Part shown: positions 20,350 to 29,419 of the stretch, one piece after another
How positions within the stretch are numbered: the stretch's first letter is position 1
How the letters are laid out: each line of letters starts with the position of its first letter
Assembly: GCA_009801015.1 (NCBI GenBank)
Contig: VHZZ01000585.1
Span: 109,219-138,879 of the forward strand
From: Silene noctiflora
Taxonomy: Eukaryota > Streptophyta > Magnoliopsida > Caryophyllales > Caryophyllaceae
DNA length: 29,661 bases
Direction: 5' to 3'
The notes under the pieces: model-generated
Database searches by the model: none
What the model was told of the DNA's origin: nothing
Seen by the model: the letters and a program-made list of their open reading frames with translations, nothing else
Made by a program: the position numbers and the translations under genes

Positions 20350-20686
20350 ATTTTTCTACTTCTAATAAAAAAATCGTAAATAATTAATTAGCTCCTAATT
20401 CTAATAGAAAAAGTTTAAATAATTTATTGTAAGTGTTTAAAAAAGTTGGAGACTACCACGTCGCTCGAAAAAAACCTCAAATATATATATTTATATTCAT
20501 TGATTGACTGATTGATTTAATTTCCTCTATTACAAAAATGATATATATACGTGTAAGGGGAATTATGATTACTTGGATCGAGTAATATAGAGGCGAAGGG
20601 TGAAGTCTAGTGGTTAATGTTAGATGAATCATCTGAACCAAAATTTTAAGGTGATGGTTGAATGTCAACTAATATATTTATTCTAC

Positions 20687-20858
20687 ATTACCCACCACCC
20701 ACTCGAATGCCCATTGTGCTTGAAAAGTGGTCAGTGCACATATTCCCCGTACTATGTGCTAAAATTCACTTCGTGAGATATTGGAGGCTACCAGGATTTG
20801 AACTCATGACCTTTGATCACTCTGATTCTTATACCATATTAGTTGGTTGAAGGGCAAA
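20687..20858 (-). mobile_element. tRNA-derived SINE, minus strand
   Basis: TAATATATTTATTCTA is duplicated exactly at 20671-20686 and 20859-20874, within a longer 30-bp imperfect repeat starting GGTTGAA. On the minus strand the element reads TGGTATAAGAATCAGAGTG (A-box-like), then about 20 nt later GAGTTCAAATCCTGG (B-box-like), then a tRNA-unrelated body. Length about 160-170 bp. No clear A-tail. Confidence 0.65.
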
Positions 20859-20904
20859 TAATATATTTATTCTATTAGTTAAAGGCTCGCTAAAAACAAT
20901 TTTG

Positions 20905-21070
20905 TGAGGGTAGAATGGCTTGGACTATGCCTTCTAGATTTCGAGTCAGTCACCCTCTAAAAAGGGTGGTTGACCTAGTGTATGTGGTTTGCAAACTATC
21001 ACGTATACTTGGGGCTTGTCCATTACGCACTAAAAATACCAGCTGCGGGTTTCCTCGTCATCCAAAAAAG
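20905..21070 (+). mobile_element. tRNA-derived SINE, plus strand
   Basis: AATGGCTTGGACTATGCC (A-box-like, 20914) and AGATTTCGAGTCA (B-box-like, 20936) are followed by a GGTTGACCTAGTGTATGTGG body and by GGGGCTTGTCCATTACGCAC, CAGCTGCGGGTTTCCTCGTC and an A-run at 21064-21069. This order looks like a plant SINE. Its 5' end and its own target duplication are not clear, and it may be the 3' part of the larger unit. Confidence 0.5.
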
Positions 21071-21085
21071 AATTATATAGAGGCG

Positions 21086-21837
21086 GGAAGTATAGTTTTG
21101 AATAATGGAGCTTTATAATGTTCATGCAATGTTATTTGTTGGTAGGTTAATAACGACGTCTTCCATTATTGTGCGGCTGGTGGTTGGTCTCGTCTTATCG
21201 AGCATAAAGTTTTGAACTTTTTCATATGTCAAAAGTTTCGTTCATGAAAACACAAGGTTGACTTGGTATAGTAATGTCGATAATTATTAGTAATGATATA
21301 GGAAACAATCAGTCTTTTATTTAGGAATATATATTATAGATAAGAGGTCTTAATCGGTTTAAGACGGATGCATTATGAACGATAACTCAATACGCGGCAG
21401 GTTCAAAATTATCCTTTCTTTTTATTTCGCTATTCATGTAAAAACAAATGGTACAACATTATAATATAGAGTGGAAATTATGAGCGAATACTTTCAAATG
21501 GACAATTAGCATTATCCCCGTGCTAGCTTGAACTTTTACTCGTCCTTGACGTATTACATCAAGGACCTTAATGAAATGCAAAACAACACTAGCTCAAATA
21601 AGTACTTGACGAAACTTAAACAACCTTGAAACCCTCTTTGTCCTCCCTCATCCTCCAAGACTCCCTCGGATACAAAGCATAGCCACTACCAACAACACGA
21701 AAATAAACCAACGTGTATGTAATGGCACAAATCAACACCTAATCAACATTTCTAGTTACTAACAACGCAACCCAACACCATGAAAACATGTTACCACAAC
21801 AAACCGAGTCAAAACATTGCTAAGTCCTTAACCACAA
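21086..21837. other. Intergenic; possible LTR-element trace on minus strand
   Basis: 21086-21480 is AT-rich, with an AGACGG-type fragment at 21362. From about 21500 the text changes to C/A-rich and continues past 22000. On the minus strand 21560-21510 reads GTCAAGGACGAGTAAAAGTT then CAAG...CACGGGGA, which recalls the end of the internal region before the 3' LTR of some Ty3-type elements. No coding part or LTR pair was found, so this is only a hint. Confidence 0.25.
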
Positions 21838-21990
21838 CCATTGGTGTAGCTAGGGGGGCTATCAGGGGCGCTCGCCCCCCTGACGGATGAGATTTTCTGA
21901 ATTTTTACCTAAAATTTCTGAAGTTTTTTCAAGTGTACCTTCTATAATTATTAGTTCGCTCCTCCTAACCTTATATCCTGGCTCCGCCAC
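21838..21990. mobile_element. 153-bp TIR element with 9-bp target duplication, copy A
   Basis: TAACCACAA is duplicated exactly at 21829-21837 and 21991-21999. Ends are CCATTGGTGTAGCTAGG and, inverted, GTGGCGGAGCCAGG. A GC-rich hairpin GGGGCGCTCGCCCC lies at 21866-21879. A 9-bp duplication points to a Mutator-type (or related) transposase. A relative lies at 26026-26194. Confidence 0.65.
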
Positions 21991-21999
21991 TAACCACAA

Positions 22000-22811
22000 T
22001 AAATTCACATGGTTTAAAAACTAACATGCCAACAACACCACCAACAAGGCATTCTTCATCTTTCCAACACCAACCATGTGATGAATCGATCGACTTAGCC
22101 ACCTCTACACCATCACAATCTCAAATCCAAGCCACCTAGCTAATCGCTTATGCAAGGTGCAACAACAACATCAATAGTCAACAAAGCACCGTGATTCTTC
22201 TCACCGTGGCCACTTGTCGTACCCTACACTTCCGTCTTTGTCACCTTTCTTACGCCGTCACACCAAAAATATGAGAAATGATTAGTGCATGTTTTGATTT
22301 TTTTTTTTCCTCCTTAAACCCTCATTTTGCCTAGAGTGCATGCCCTTGCGGTTTTCACCCTAACTTTTCCTCACACTAACTCTCGTGGCATGCATGTTGT
22401 TTCTTCTTTTTTCGCAGGACGCCCTTCCAATTTTTTGCTCCGTCCTCGACCACTTCTCCCATTTTTGCCTAAGCGCCCTTTTAAATTTTCACCTAACAAG
22501 GTATTTCTTGAGCAAATATCAAACATGACAATTGATCATTCGCATCAAAACTCACATCAACAATAAAAGATGTGCATAAAAGCAAAACAAGTGTAGAGAT
22601 TTATTTTAGTGAGAATTAATATTTTATTTGACTTTCATAGTTTAAATCATGTCAAATTTGACATATTTGTAGATATGCGTATAAGTTTTTATATATTAAT
22701 GAAATGATCTATTTCGCAATAACATGTTATAAAACATAGAGTCCAAATAAAATTAACAAAAAAAGGGGATAATTATTCAAATAAAGAAATTGACAATGTG
22801 AAATAGACTTG
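22000..22811. other. Intergenic, C/A-rich then AT-rich, no firm gene
   Basis: The C/A-rich block continues to about 22560 and is less AT-rich than its surroundings. Open frame 22327-22566 (79 codons) has no known domain, but its end LEQISNMTIDHSH repeats two short stretches of the NAC exon 3 product (LEQI and SNMTID) in the same reading frame. From 22570 the text is AT-rich and featureless. Confidence 0.3.
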
Positions 22812-23204
22812 GGCTCTGTTTGGCAGTGCACTTCAGGTACCTGATTTGCCTGAAATAGCTTTTTTGCCAAAAAAATCAGGTACCTTATTTCTTTTGAAGT
22901 GTTTGGCAACAACCTTTTTTGATTAAAAAAGGTACCTGAAATGAAATGCTACCTCATGTAGCATTTCACATTTCAGGTACCTGATTGTATTTTACATACC
23001 ATTTTTAGCCCTCAATATAAGTAATAACAATAATAAATATGTCCTTTTACGTCATTTGACCATATATCAGCTACGTTTTAAGTTAATTTGCCAAACAATT
23101 TTAATAAAAATCAGCTACCTTATCAGTTCTTAATTTTCAGCTACCCTTTCAGTTACCTTTTCAGGTTTCAGGTACCTTTTCAGTCAGTTTTGCCAAACGG
23201 AGCC
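22812..23204. mobile_element. Tourist-like MITE with GGCTCTGTTTGGCA ends
   Basis: GGCTCTGTTTGGCA at the left and TGCCAAACGGAGCC at the right are inverted repeats (one mismatch), with TTG duplicated at 22809-22811 and 23205-23207. The interior is full of TCAGGTACCTGA and TCAGCTACC words, and a small hairpin AAATGCTACCTCATGTAGCATTT sits near 22944-22966. 393 bp, no coding. A 3-bp duplication fits the PIF/Harbinger group. Confidence 0.75.
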
Positions 23205-23389
23205 TTGGTCTCTTATCTAGGGTTCAATCTTTTGCCGCATAATTGAGTTCTTTCTTTGCCTTGAATCCCATTGTCAAGAAGGAAAACGACAGAAACATGG
23301 AACATACGAGTATTTAATGTTTGTTAAGTGATTTTTATAGTTGAGCAAAACAAGCACTTACCATCTATGGACCATCACCGATGAATATG

Positions 23390-23497
23390 TCTTAGTCAAA
23401 TGGTTAAAGACGGAGATATTGGACAATAAGTCTTAATTTCGAATTCCCCTCCTCTTTATTTTAATGCGATTAGATGCGCGCTTCGTTATTAAAAAAA
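23390..23497 (+). mobile_element. Short tRNA-derived SINE
   Basis: CTTAGTCAAATGGTTAAAGA (A-box-like, 23391) and TTAATTTCGAATTCCCC (B-box-like, 23432) have normal spacing, and the element ends CGCTTCGTTATT with an A8 run at 23491-23498. About 108 bp. A clean target duplication is not visible. The flanks CCATCACCGATGAAT (left) and ACATCAATGAAAC (right) are only similar. Confidence 0.55.
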
Positions 23498-23764
23498 ATA
23501 AACATCAATGAAACATCAAAGAAAATGAAAAAACTTGGCCTGACAAGAGGAGAATAAACAGTTTTTTAATGATAAATTTATATAATTGATAATACTGATT
23601 CAATTAAATTGGTAAAAATCGAATTAGGGTTTTGCCGAAAACTTAAAAAAAAAAAAGACAATCGTCTTATGAATGTATTGTAAAGAGCTTTATCAAAAAA
23701 AAAAAAAAAACTTATTGATTTTAATTACGGATTTTCTAACATGTGTCATGTTAATAGTTTAATT

Positions 23765-23856
23765 AGGGAAATATTATTGAGAATATACCATGATAAATTA
23801 GAGTTGAAACTCATATTTACCATAATTAGTGATATCTTCTCAACAATATTTCTCTA
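23765..23856. repeat. Small inverted repeat, MITE-like
   Basis: AGGGAAATATTATTGAGAAT is mirrored by TCTCAACAATATTTCTCT about 50 bp later, giving arms of about 22 bp with two or three mismatches. No target duplication found. Upstream (23498-23764) is AT-rich with two A runs. Confidence 0.45.
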
Positions 23857-23931
23857 CTTAGCTTCTTATCATGTGCAGCCTTAGGACTTACTTCTAATTA
23901 ACATTGTATTATACATTGGAACATTTTAATA

Positions 23932-24172
23932 CTCCTCTGTCTGCAATCATCAATTTGTTTACCTATTCCGTTGTTTGGTGTCTCGTTCATTTCTTTACAT
24001 TTTTTTTATACTAGAAATACTTTTAATGGGTAATTGAATCTTCCACAACTATTATTATTCATTTGTCATCTAAGTAATAACTGTAACCGCAAATGATCCG
24101 ATCGAATCCCCTCCTTTTTCATTAGAATCTATGCTAAAAGTAAAGTAAACAAATAACCCGGGATAGAGGGAC
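23932..24172. mobile_element. Stowaway-like MITE
   Basis: CTCCTCTGTCTGCAATCATC then AATTTGTTTACC at the left pairs inversely with GTAAACAAATAACCCGGGAT then AGAGGGAC at the right. TA is duplicated at 23930-23931 and 24173-24174. About 241 bp, diverged from the CTCCCTCCGTC consensus, no coding. Confidence 0.65.
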
Positions 24173-24382
24173 TAAGTGTTTTAACTTTTAATTCAATTCG
24201 AGTACTGGCTGTGCCATTGCTACATAACCACATTATAAGCCCAAATGAGTTCTCATCTCGACATGATTCAAAGGTAGATGGGAAAGTCACAATTGTACAC
24301 GAGAATTTGGATTTATGACGGTATGTATTTAAACTTGTAATACTTTTTGAAGATTTCTTTGCCTAGTTGTTAAAATTGTCCT

Positions 24383-25189
24383 TGTTAGGGTGCAATTGCA
24401 TCTCCCTCGTCGATAGTCAAGGTGAAAAATGATTTTTATGATCCAAAACAGTTAATATCGTACCATTATAAAACGTGGACACTAACACAACAAAGGCCCA
24501 ATATAAGATATTAATGCTTTCGCATAACGAGTGGTATAAGAGCACAAGGTCGACTTCGGCTAGACACAAGAATTAAAAAGAACCGAGTGAAGACTTCAAG
24601 ATGACGTACGCTGTAAGGCATGAAATTCCTAAAGCTCAAGCGAGAGCTTATATATTCGCGAAATACAACATGAGTCTCACGGCGATGATGAGACGGGGTC
24701 ATCCAAGAGAAGACCGTCAGCGACCCGATGTAGTGGGTTGAGGCTTAATTAAAGGGGATAACAAAAAGCGTTCCATGATAAGTCCGCGGTCAAAGGTGTC
24801 GCGTTGATGCGGTGCATACGGACGCAGTATAGAGTATGTTGGATTCAGAGGAGTTTGGTAAGCAAGTGTAGCACAAGTCCGGTGCAGCAAGGGACACATG
24901 GACCCCTAGTAGTGAGACACATGGTGTTAAGGGTGTCTAGAAGTTGGGGTTGTAGAATGTGAGGAAGTTCTACATGGTGGTCAAGGTATGGGTTAAAATG
25001 ATGGTCCTTAGTTTGAGGGGAGGATTGTTAACGTGCAACCTCATGTCCCACATTGATAATGTAAACGTGAAAAATAATGGTCTTTATAATCCGTGAGTGC
25101 TTGATCCAAATCAGACAATATCGTACTATTGTGGATCTTGGACACCGACTCTGTAGAAGGCCAACATGAGATATCATACTATTTTAGCA
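24383..25189 (+). mobile_element. TRIM (miniature LTR retrotransposon) fossil
   Basis: Two direct terminal repeats: 24383-24524 and 25026-25189, each TGTTA...CA, sharing words such as GTGAAAAATRAT and AATATCGTACYATT and a terminal AAGGCC-ATAAGATAT-like block. A primer-binding site TGGTATAAGAGC (24532-24543), close to the initiator-Met tRNA complement, follows the left repeat. A purine tract GAGGGGAGGA (25014-25023) precedes the right one. The roughly 500-bp interior has no gag or pol, as is normal for TRIMs. The two repeats are only about 70-75 percent alike by eye, so it is old. No target duplication was found. Confidence 0.7.
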
Positions 25190-25366
25190 AGAAAGTGCAC
25201 TAGGAATTTTATTTTGTATCAAACTCCTAGAAAAAGAAAAAAAACATCATGCATCAATTACTTTATAAACACAATTTTTTCTATGGTGCAAAATAGCGGC
25301 GAATCCCGAAAATAAATTTGATTAACATAATAAGATTGAATTGATTTGAGTAATGGCATTTCTCAT

Positions 25367-25500
25367 CTGTGACGGAACCAAAATGTGACAATTTTAATGA
25401 CAAAATGTGAAAATTGGTGGTTACATTTTAGTTTAAAGTGGTAACATTTGTGCCGTCACAATTTGTGACCGTCACAAGCAAGACCAAGCAAGACCAAGTG
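25367..25500. repeat. TGTGACGG inverted repeat with 10-bp tandem tail
   Basis: CTGTGACGGAAC (25367) faces GTGACCGTCACA (25465), and GTCACAATTTGTGAC at 25455-25469 is itself a palindrome. AGACCAAGCA is then repeated (25481-25500). It may be a small MITE; the ends are unsure. 25190-25366 shows nothing. Confidence 0.4.
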
Positions 25501-26016
25501 TTTGAGTAAAAGCAATCAGGTGATCGATGGGGCTATATTGACAGACAGCAAACGGACGAAGAGAAATAAAAAAGATGATGTGATTAAAAGAATGATTAAA
25601 CTGAGAAAATGGAGAGATTAGACAGAAGAATAGCAACAGTTAGATTCTCTTTTATCTTATCGTCTAATATGGTGGATTAATCAATCCCTTTTATGTATAA
25701 GGGGTATTAAATGTGTTAAAAGTATTTGATTGATGTCTCATTTTTGGACTTTTGGTACGACAATATTGAGACATATTACTTACTACTTCGTATTTCATCA
25801 GATGCTATGTTTTGTAAAATTCTGAGGTATATCGACAGCAAAATATTATCGTACACCCCATTCAATTATAAGCCTTAATTTTTATTCTATTAAGATTCTA
25901 CTTTATTATTTATAAGGAATTTAATCAATTTTAATTTGTCATTAGGTAAAATGTACAATAACATGGTACATTCTATGTACTCGAGAATTTCTCGCTATTT
26001 TGTGTGTGTTTTAAAT
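25501..26016. other. Intergenic, no gene seen
   Basis: AT-rich, no coding frame or repeat I can name. Confidence 0.35.
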
Positions 26017-26025
26017 GAGTGCAAG

Positions 26026-26194
26026 CCATGGTAGAGCTAGGAATTGATCCTAGCAGTGCGAAATATTTCAGTGGAGGCAATGGGTAATAGTGTAAGGAAA
26101 ACTAGGAAAAGTTTAAAAATTTTAACTAAATAACTTGAAATTTCAGACCGCCACTAGAGCGAGCGCTCCTACTAATTCTCCTTAGATCACCACT
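26026..26194. mobile_element. 169-bp TIR element with 9-bp target duplication, copy B
   Basis: GAGTGCAAG is duplicated exactly at 26017-26025 and 26195-26203. Ends are CCATGGTAGAGCTAGGA and, inverted, AGTGGTGATCTAAGGA. The left end matches CCATTGGTGTAGCTAGG of the copy at 21838, and GAGCGAGCGCTC at 26157 recalls its GGCGCTCGCC hairpin. A CCGCCACTAG stretch at 26149 resembles the other copy's right end, so this one may be rearranged. Confidence 0.6.
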
Positions 26195-26240
26195 GAGTGC
26201 AAGAATAGTAGGAGAGTGATTCTCATGTATCAATTGGTTT

Positions 26241-26400
26241 CTCTGACGTGTATATCCGTTTTAAAAATAAAACAGTCAAATACTACCCCAACTTAATTAG
26301 ATAGGACAATTATTTTGTTAGTCTCCAAATACTTTCTTTTTTGTTTTATCGATGTTATATAACCTATCTTAAGATTAGAACGGATATATTCGTCTTAAAG
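26241..26400. mobile_element. MITE with GACGNATATATCCGT ends, copy 1
   Basis: CTGACGTGTATATCCGTTTT at the left is the inverse of AACGGATATATTCGTCTTAA at the right (about 20 bp with a few mismatches). About 160 bp, no coding. A relative lies at 26938-27045. Confidence 0.55.
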
Positions 26401-26418
26401 AGTTTGTGCTCACGTATA

Positions 26419-26857
26419 GACCTGACAAAAGTAACCCGACCCGATTGACCCGACCCGAAAAGGCTGACCCGAGACCCAAAATGACCCGAACTACATCACC
26501 CGAATGTGACCCGAAAACCCGAACAGACCCGACCCGACCCGAACATGACCCAAACTTTTGACCCGTAACTGACCCAACCCGAAAATGACCCCGTTCTGAA
26601 ACTACCCAACCCGAAAATGACCCGACAAAACATAACTCTAATTGAACCGAAAGAACTTGAAATGACCTTTTTCTCTCTTATTCATTGACCCGAAAATGAC
26701 CCGACCCAAAATAACCTGACCCAATTACCCGAAACTGACCCGACGAACAAACCCGAAATAAACCCGAAACCCGAAATGATCCGAGGCGACCCGAATTAAC
26801 CCGAAATCAATAAAAGACCCGAACCCGAACCCGACCCGTTGACCCGATTTGCCAGGT
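26419..26857. repeat. GACCCG-rich dispersed repeat, copy 3 (longest)
   Basis: Starts GACCTGACAAAAGTAACCCG and ends GACCCGATTTGCCAGG; ACCTGACAAA and its inverted partner ACCTGGCAAA make short terminal inverted repeats. TATA stands on both sides (26415-26418 and 26857-26860). The 440-bp interior is nearly all CCCGAC, CCCGAAA and TGACCCG words. It is about 150-200 bp longer than the other copies, suggesting expansion of the inner words. Confidence 0.65.
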
Positions 26858-26937
26858 ATACTCATGTATGGTGGCAGCTCAGGTAACAAGGCTTTGGTAG
26901 AGGATATAAAGAAAGCATATTAAAAGTACAAATTCTC

Positions 26938-27045
26938 AATTAAGACGAGCATATCCGTTACAAGTTGAAGACGGATTAAGTAATACCCAAGTAAATAGAT
27001 AAGACAAAAATAGAATGCTTATGACGAATATATTCGTCTTCAATA
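26938..27045. mobile_element. MITE with GACGNATATATCCGT ends, copy 2
   Basis: ATTAAGACGAGCATATCCGT at the left is the inverse of ACGAATATATTCGTCTTCAA at the right. About 108 bp. AAGACGGATTAAGT at 26968 is an internal echo of the end. Confidence 0.55.
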
Positions 27046-27171
27046 AGACTTGCTATATTAAAAGCGGATAAAAGTAATGTTGACATAGCCATGAGCCTAT
27101 GATATCCTATGGACTTGTGGAGTTCCATTAAAACACAATTAGGGTTCACAACTTGTCAAATGGCTATGAAT

Positions 27172-27278
27172 TTTTGAATTTTTCATATTTCAGGGGACAT
27201 GTAAGTATTGTCATAGATAAAGTGGAAAAAGTTGGAAAAATCTAACAAAAACTTTTGAATTTTTCATATTTCAGGGGA
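27172..27278. repeat. Direct repeat of a 26-bp word
   Basis: TTTTGAATTTTTCATATTTC followed by AGGGGA occurs at 27172-27197 and again, exactly, at 27253-27278, 81 bp apart. Text between (GGAAAAAGTTGGAAAAA) is not duplicated. It could be a tandem duplication that has since diverged. Confidence 0.7.
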
Positions 27279-27513
27279 TGCGAAAATCTTTGCTAGTATC
27301 TCTAGATCCTTTACTTTGTAAATCACCATGCCATATACGTTATTTGGGTCGAATATGAATTAGATATGTCTGTATCTTTTAAAGTTATTTTTAATCGATT
27401 GAAATAATTATTTGGATATGTGTCGAATGAGGTCACGATAGGTTTCTTAAGTATATCCTAAACCTCGTTATTTACAATTGGGTGATACTTCAAATGTTTC
27501 AAATAGATTTTTG

Positions 27514-27826
27514 TCAATTAGGACTATACAACCTGCTGTATACATTTGGTAATACAGAGTTAGAATTTTATAGCAAAGGGTTTTGAGCTCATATTTTTAC
27601 GAGCTTTATTAAAAAAAATCTGAGCGCCTTTTAAAAAAAAAAAATTAACTCAAAATATTATATTGAAACTCAAAAATAATATATATAAACTAAATAAGAT
27701 TTTAATTTTAACACCTAATTAAAATATAAATAAAAAATTTTAAAAGTTAAAAAAAAAAATTGCATATAAGCTCAATTAGATTTGTATTAAATGTACGATG
27801 CTCATATAAATCTGGATGTATAGTCC
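27514..27826 (+). mobile_element. Helitron-related fragment, copy B
   Basis: Similar, in reverse complement, to 17300-17624 over the full stretch (CAATTAGGACTATACAACCT, TACGAGCTTTATTAAAAA, AATCTGGATGT). The hairpin and CTAG end of copy A are absent to the right, so copy B has lost its 3' end or belongs to a related subfamily. A-runs are longer here. Confidence 0.6.
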
Positions 27827-28650
27827 TATTAACCTATTGTTAGTGTAAATGGAGTCATACAGGCAAATATAATGCTAATGGAATTTGAACAAGGTTATGA
27901 TATGACTTAAGTACTATCCTCGTGATTTTATCATTTATATTAGTGGACATCTACAGACTACAATGTTAATTTTAAGTGGTTAGTAGAATGGCCATCTTAA
28001 AAAGGGCTTGATATTCAATCTATAAAATGATTTTTTTTTTAATTAAGAGTATTAACATTATTACATGAATGTCATAGCAATACTTTTCATAAATTAAGAA
28101 ACACAAATTTTTTTCTGTACCTTTGAATGTTTTTAATCCGACTTTGCAAAATATTATATTCCCTTTATTTAAGACCAAATACAACTTCTCATGTTTTGAA
28201 GAGAATATTCGATATTCCTTGCAATATATAAGAGAAAATATTTTCATGTGAGATCTTATTTAATTCGTCTTTGTAAATGCAATTAGAATATCAAACTTTT
28301 ATATTTTTTATAACATAAAATTGAAGATATTTACGTCTCAAATCTCGCATTGACAAGTGTGTCATAACATCATGTTGTATTTGACCTTGAATGGAGGGAA
28401 TATCATAACTTTGTCTTTGTCTTGTCTGCAATATTGCATGCTAGCTTTAAGAAAAGGAAAAAGATATCAAATATATTTACTTTGATAGTTTGATAACTCT
28501 GATTAATAAAATGTTAGGATTAGTATTTTGTAATGAATATTTATTTTTACACAGTCCAATAAAAAGCTCAATGAATGTTTTATTTTTGTATGTTACACTA
28601 CTACTTAGCTCCGAACATTTAATTAGATATCCTATTTTTACTTATCTTAA
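27827..28650. other. Intergenic, no gene seen
   Basis: About 820 bp of AT-rich text. The minus frame 28020-28247 is rich in Lys, Ile and Leu through base composition and has no family. Confidence 0.35.
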
Positions 28651-28659
28651 TTAATTATA

Positions 28660-29410
28660 CGGCAAATTCACGTGGTACCCTTAAACTTTGTCATTTTTCG
28701 CGTGTACTCAACTTTTTAAGTTTGTGTACATGATATCCTTGAAATTTGGTTTTCAAGCACAACGTACCCTTTTTATCGTTTTTAAAATTTTCAATTGAGC
28801 ATAAATTATAACCCAGAAATCGGAATTGATTAATTACTCCCTCCGTCCCGGTCATTTGTTGTCCTTTGGTTTTGGCACAAAGACCAAGGAAAGAGGAGGG
28901 AGCCAATTAGGAGATGACAAATGGACTAAATTGAATGTGAAAGACCAAGTCACTCATCAAATGCAATCCTAAAATAGAAAGGACAACAATTCATCGAGAC
29001 ACCCAAAAATGAAAAAGGACAACAAATGACCGGGACGGAGGGAGTATTTTTTTTCAAATTGATTAACTCTTCGAGATCTATAAATTGAGAAAACGAAAAT
29101 GATCATTCGAAACTTTAAGATCGAAGATATGGTTAATTTGAGAATTTCGTTAAAAGAAACCCTATAAAATGTCAGTGGGCAAATTTTTATTTCTCAAATC
29201 GTAGATTTCGAGATAATCATTTTAGGAACAAAAAATTGGTCGATTCTGAATTCCGGTCTACGAGTTATACATAATTGAGTTTTTTTACAGCGACGAAAAG
29301 GTTATGTCGTGTAGGAAAATTAAACATGTAGGGTATAATGTATACAAACTTAAAAAGTTGGGTACCATGTGCAAAATGACAAAGTTCGAGGATACCATGT
29401 GAATTTTCCG
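28660..29410. mobile_element. Mutator-type non-autonomous element, 751 bp
   Basis: TTAATTATA is duplicated exactly at 28651-28659 and 29411-29419 (9 bp). CGGCAAATTCACGTGGTACC at the left and, inverted, CGGAAAATTCACATGGTATC at the right begin terminal inverted repeats that I can follow for about 170 bp (AACTTTGTCATTTT, AACTTTTTAAGTTTGT, CTCAATTAT / TCAATTGAG blocks). Long TIRs with a 9-bp duplication are the mark of MULE derivatives. A Stowaway lies inside; without it the element is about 540 bp. No transposase coding. Confidence 0.75.
28837..29044. mobile_element. Stowaway MITE nested in the Mutator-type element
   Basis: CTCCCTCCGTCCCGGTCATT and its exact inverse AATGACCGGGACGGAGGGAG are perfect 20-bp ends, extended by TTGTTGTCCTTT / AAAGGACAACAA-like text. 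TA is duplicated at 28835-28836 and 29045-29046. 208 bp; the intact ends suggest a young copy. Confidence 0.85.
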
Positions 29411-29419
29411 TTAATTATA

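Larger units (their letters stand above)
20596..21074 (+). mobile_element. Composite retroposed unit with SINEs
   Basis: ATATAGAGGCG occurs just before it (20585-20595) and just after an A-run (21075-21085), which could be its target duplication. It opens with GTCTAGTGGTTAATGTTAGA, reminiscent of an RNA polymerase III A box. It ends with the SINE-like tail GCTGCGGGTTTCCTCGTCAT then CCAAAAAAG. A minus-strand SINE (20687-20858) is inserted in it. The unit is inferred; the 11-bp duplication is short and has a mismatch just outside. Confidence 0.45.

Noticed and set aside
20793-20836. A- and B-box-like words suggesting a tRNA gene
   Set aside because: No cloverleaf can be formed and the 16-bp target duplication marks a SINE.
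21500-22560. Possible internal 3' region of a Ty3-type LTR element on the minus strand
   Set aside because: Only one short purine-tract-like motif supports it; no LTR pair or coding region could be found.
22944-22966. Hairpin AAATGCTACCTCATGTAGCATTT as a terminator or microRNA precursor
   Set aside because: It lies inside a MITE full of related words and is too short for a microRNA precursor.
24511-24899. Minus-strand frames of 60-63 codons
   Set aside because: They lie inside the TRIM fossil, which is non-coding by nature.
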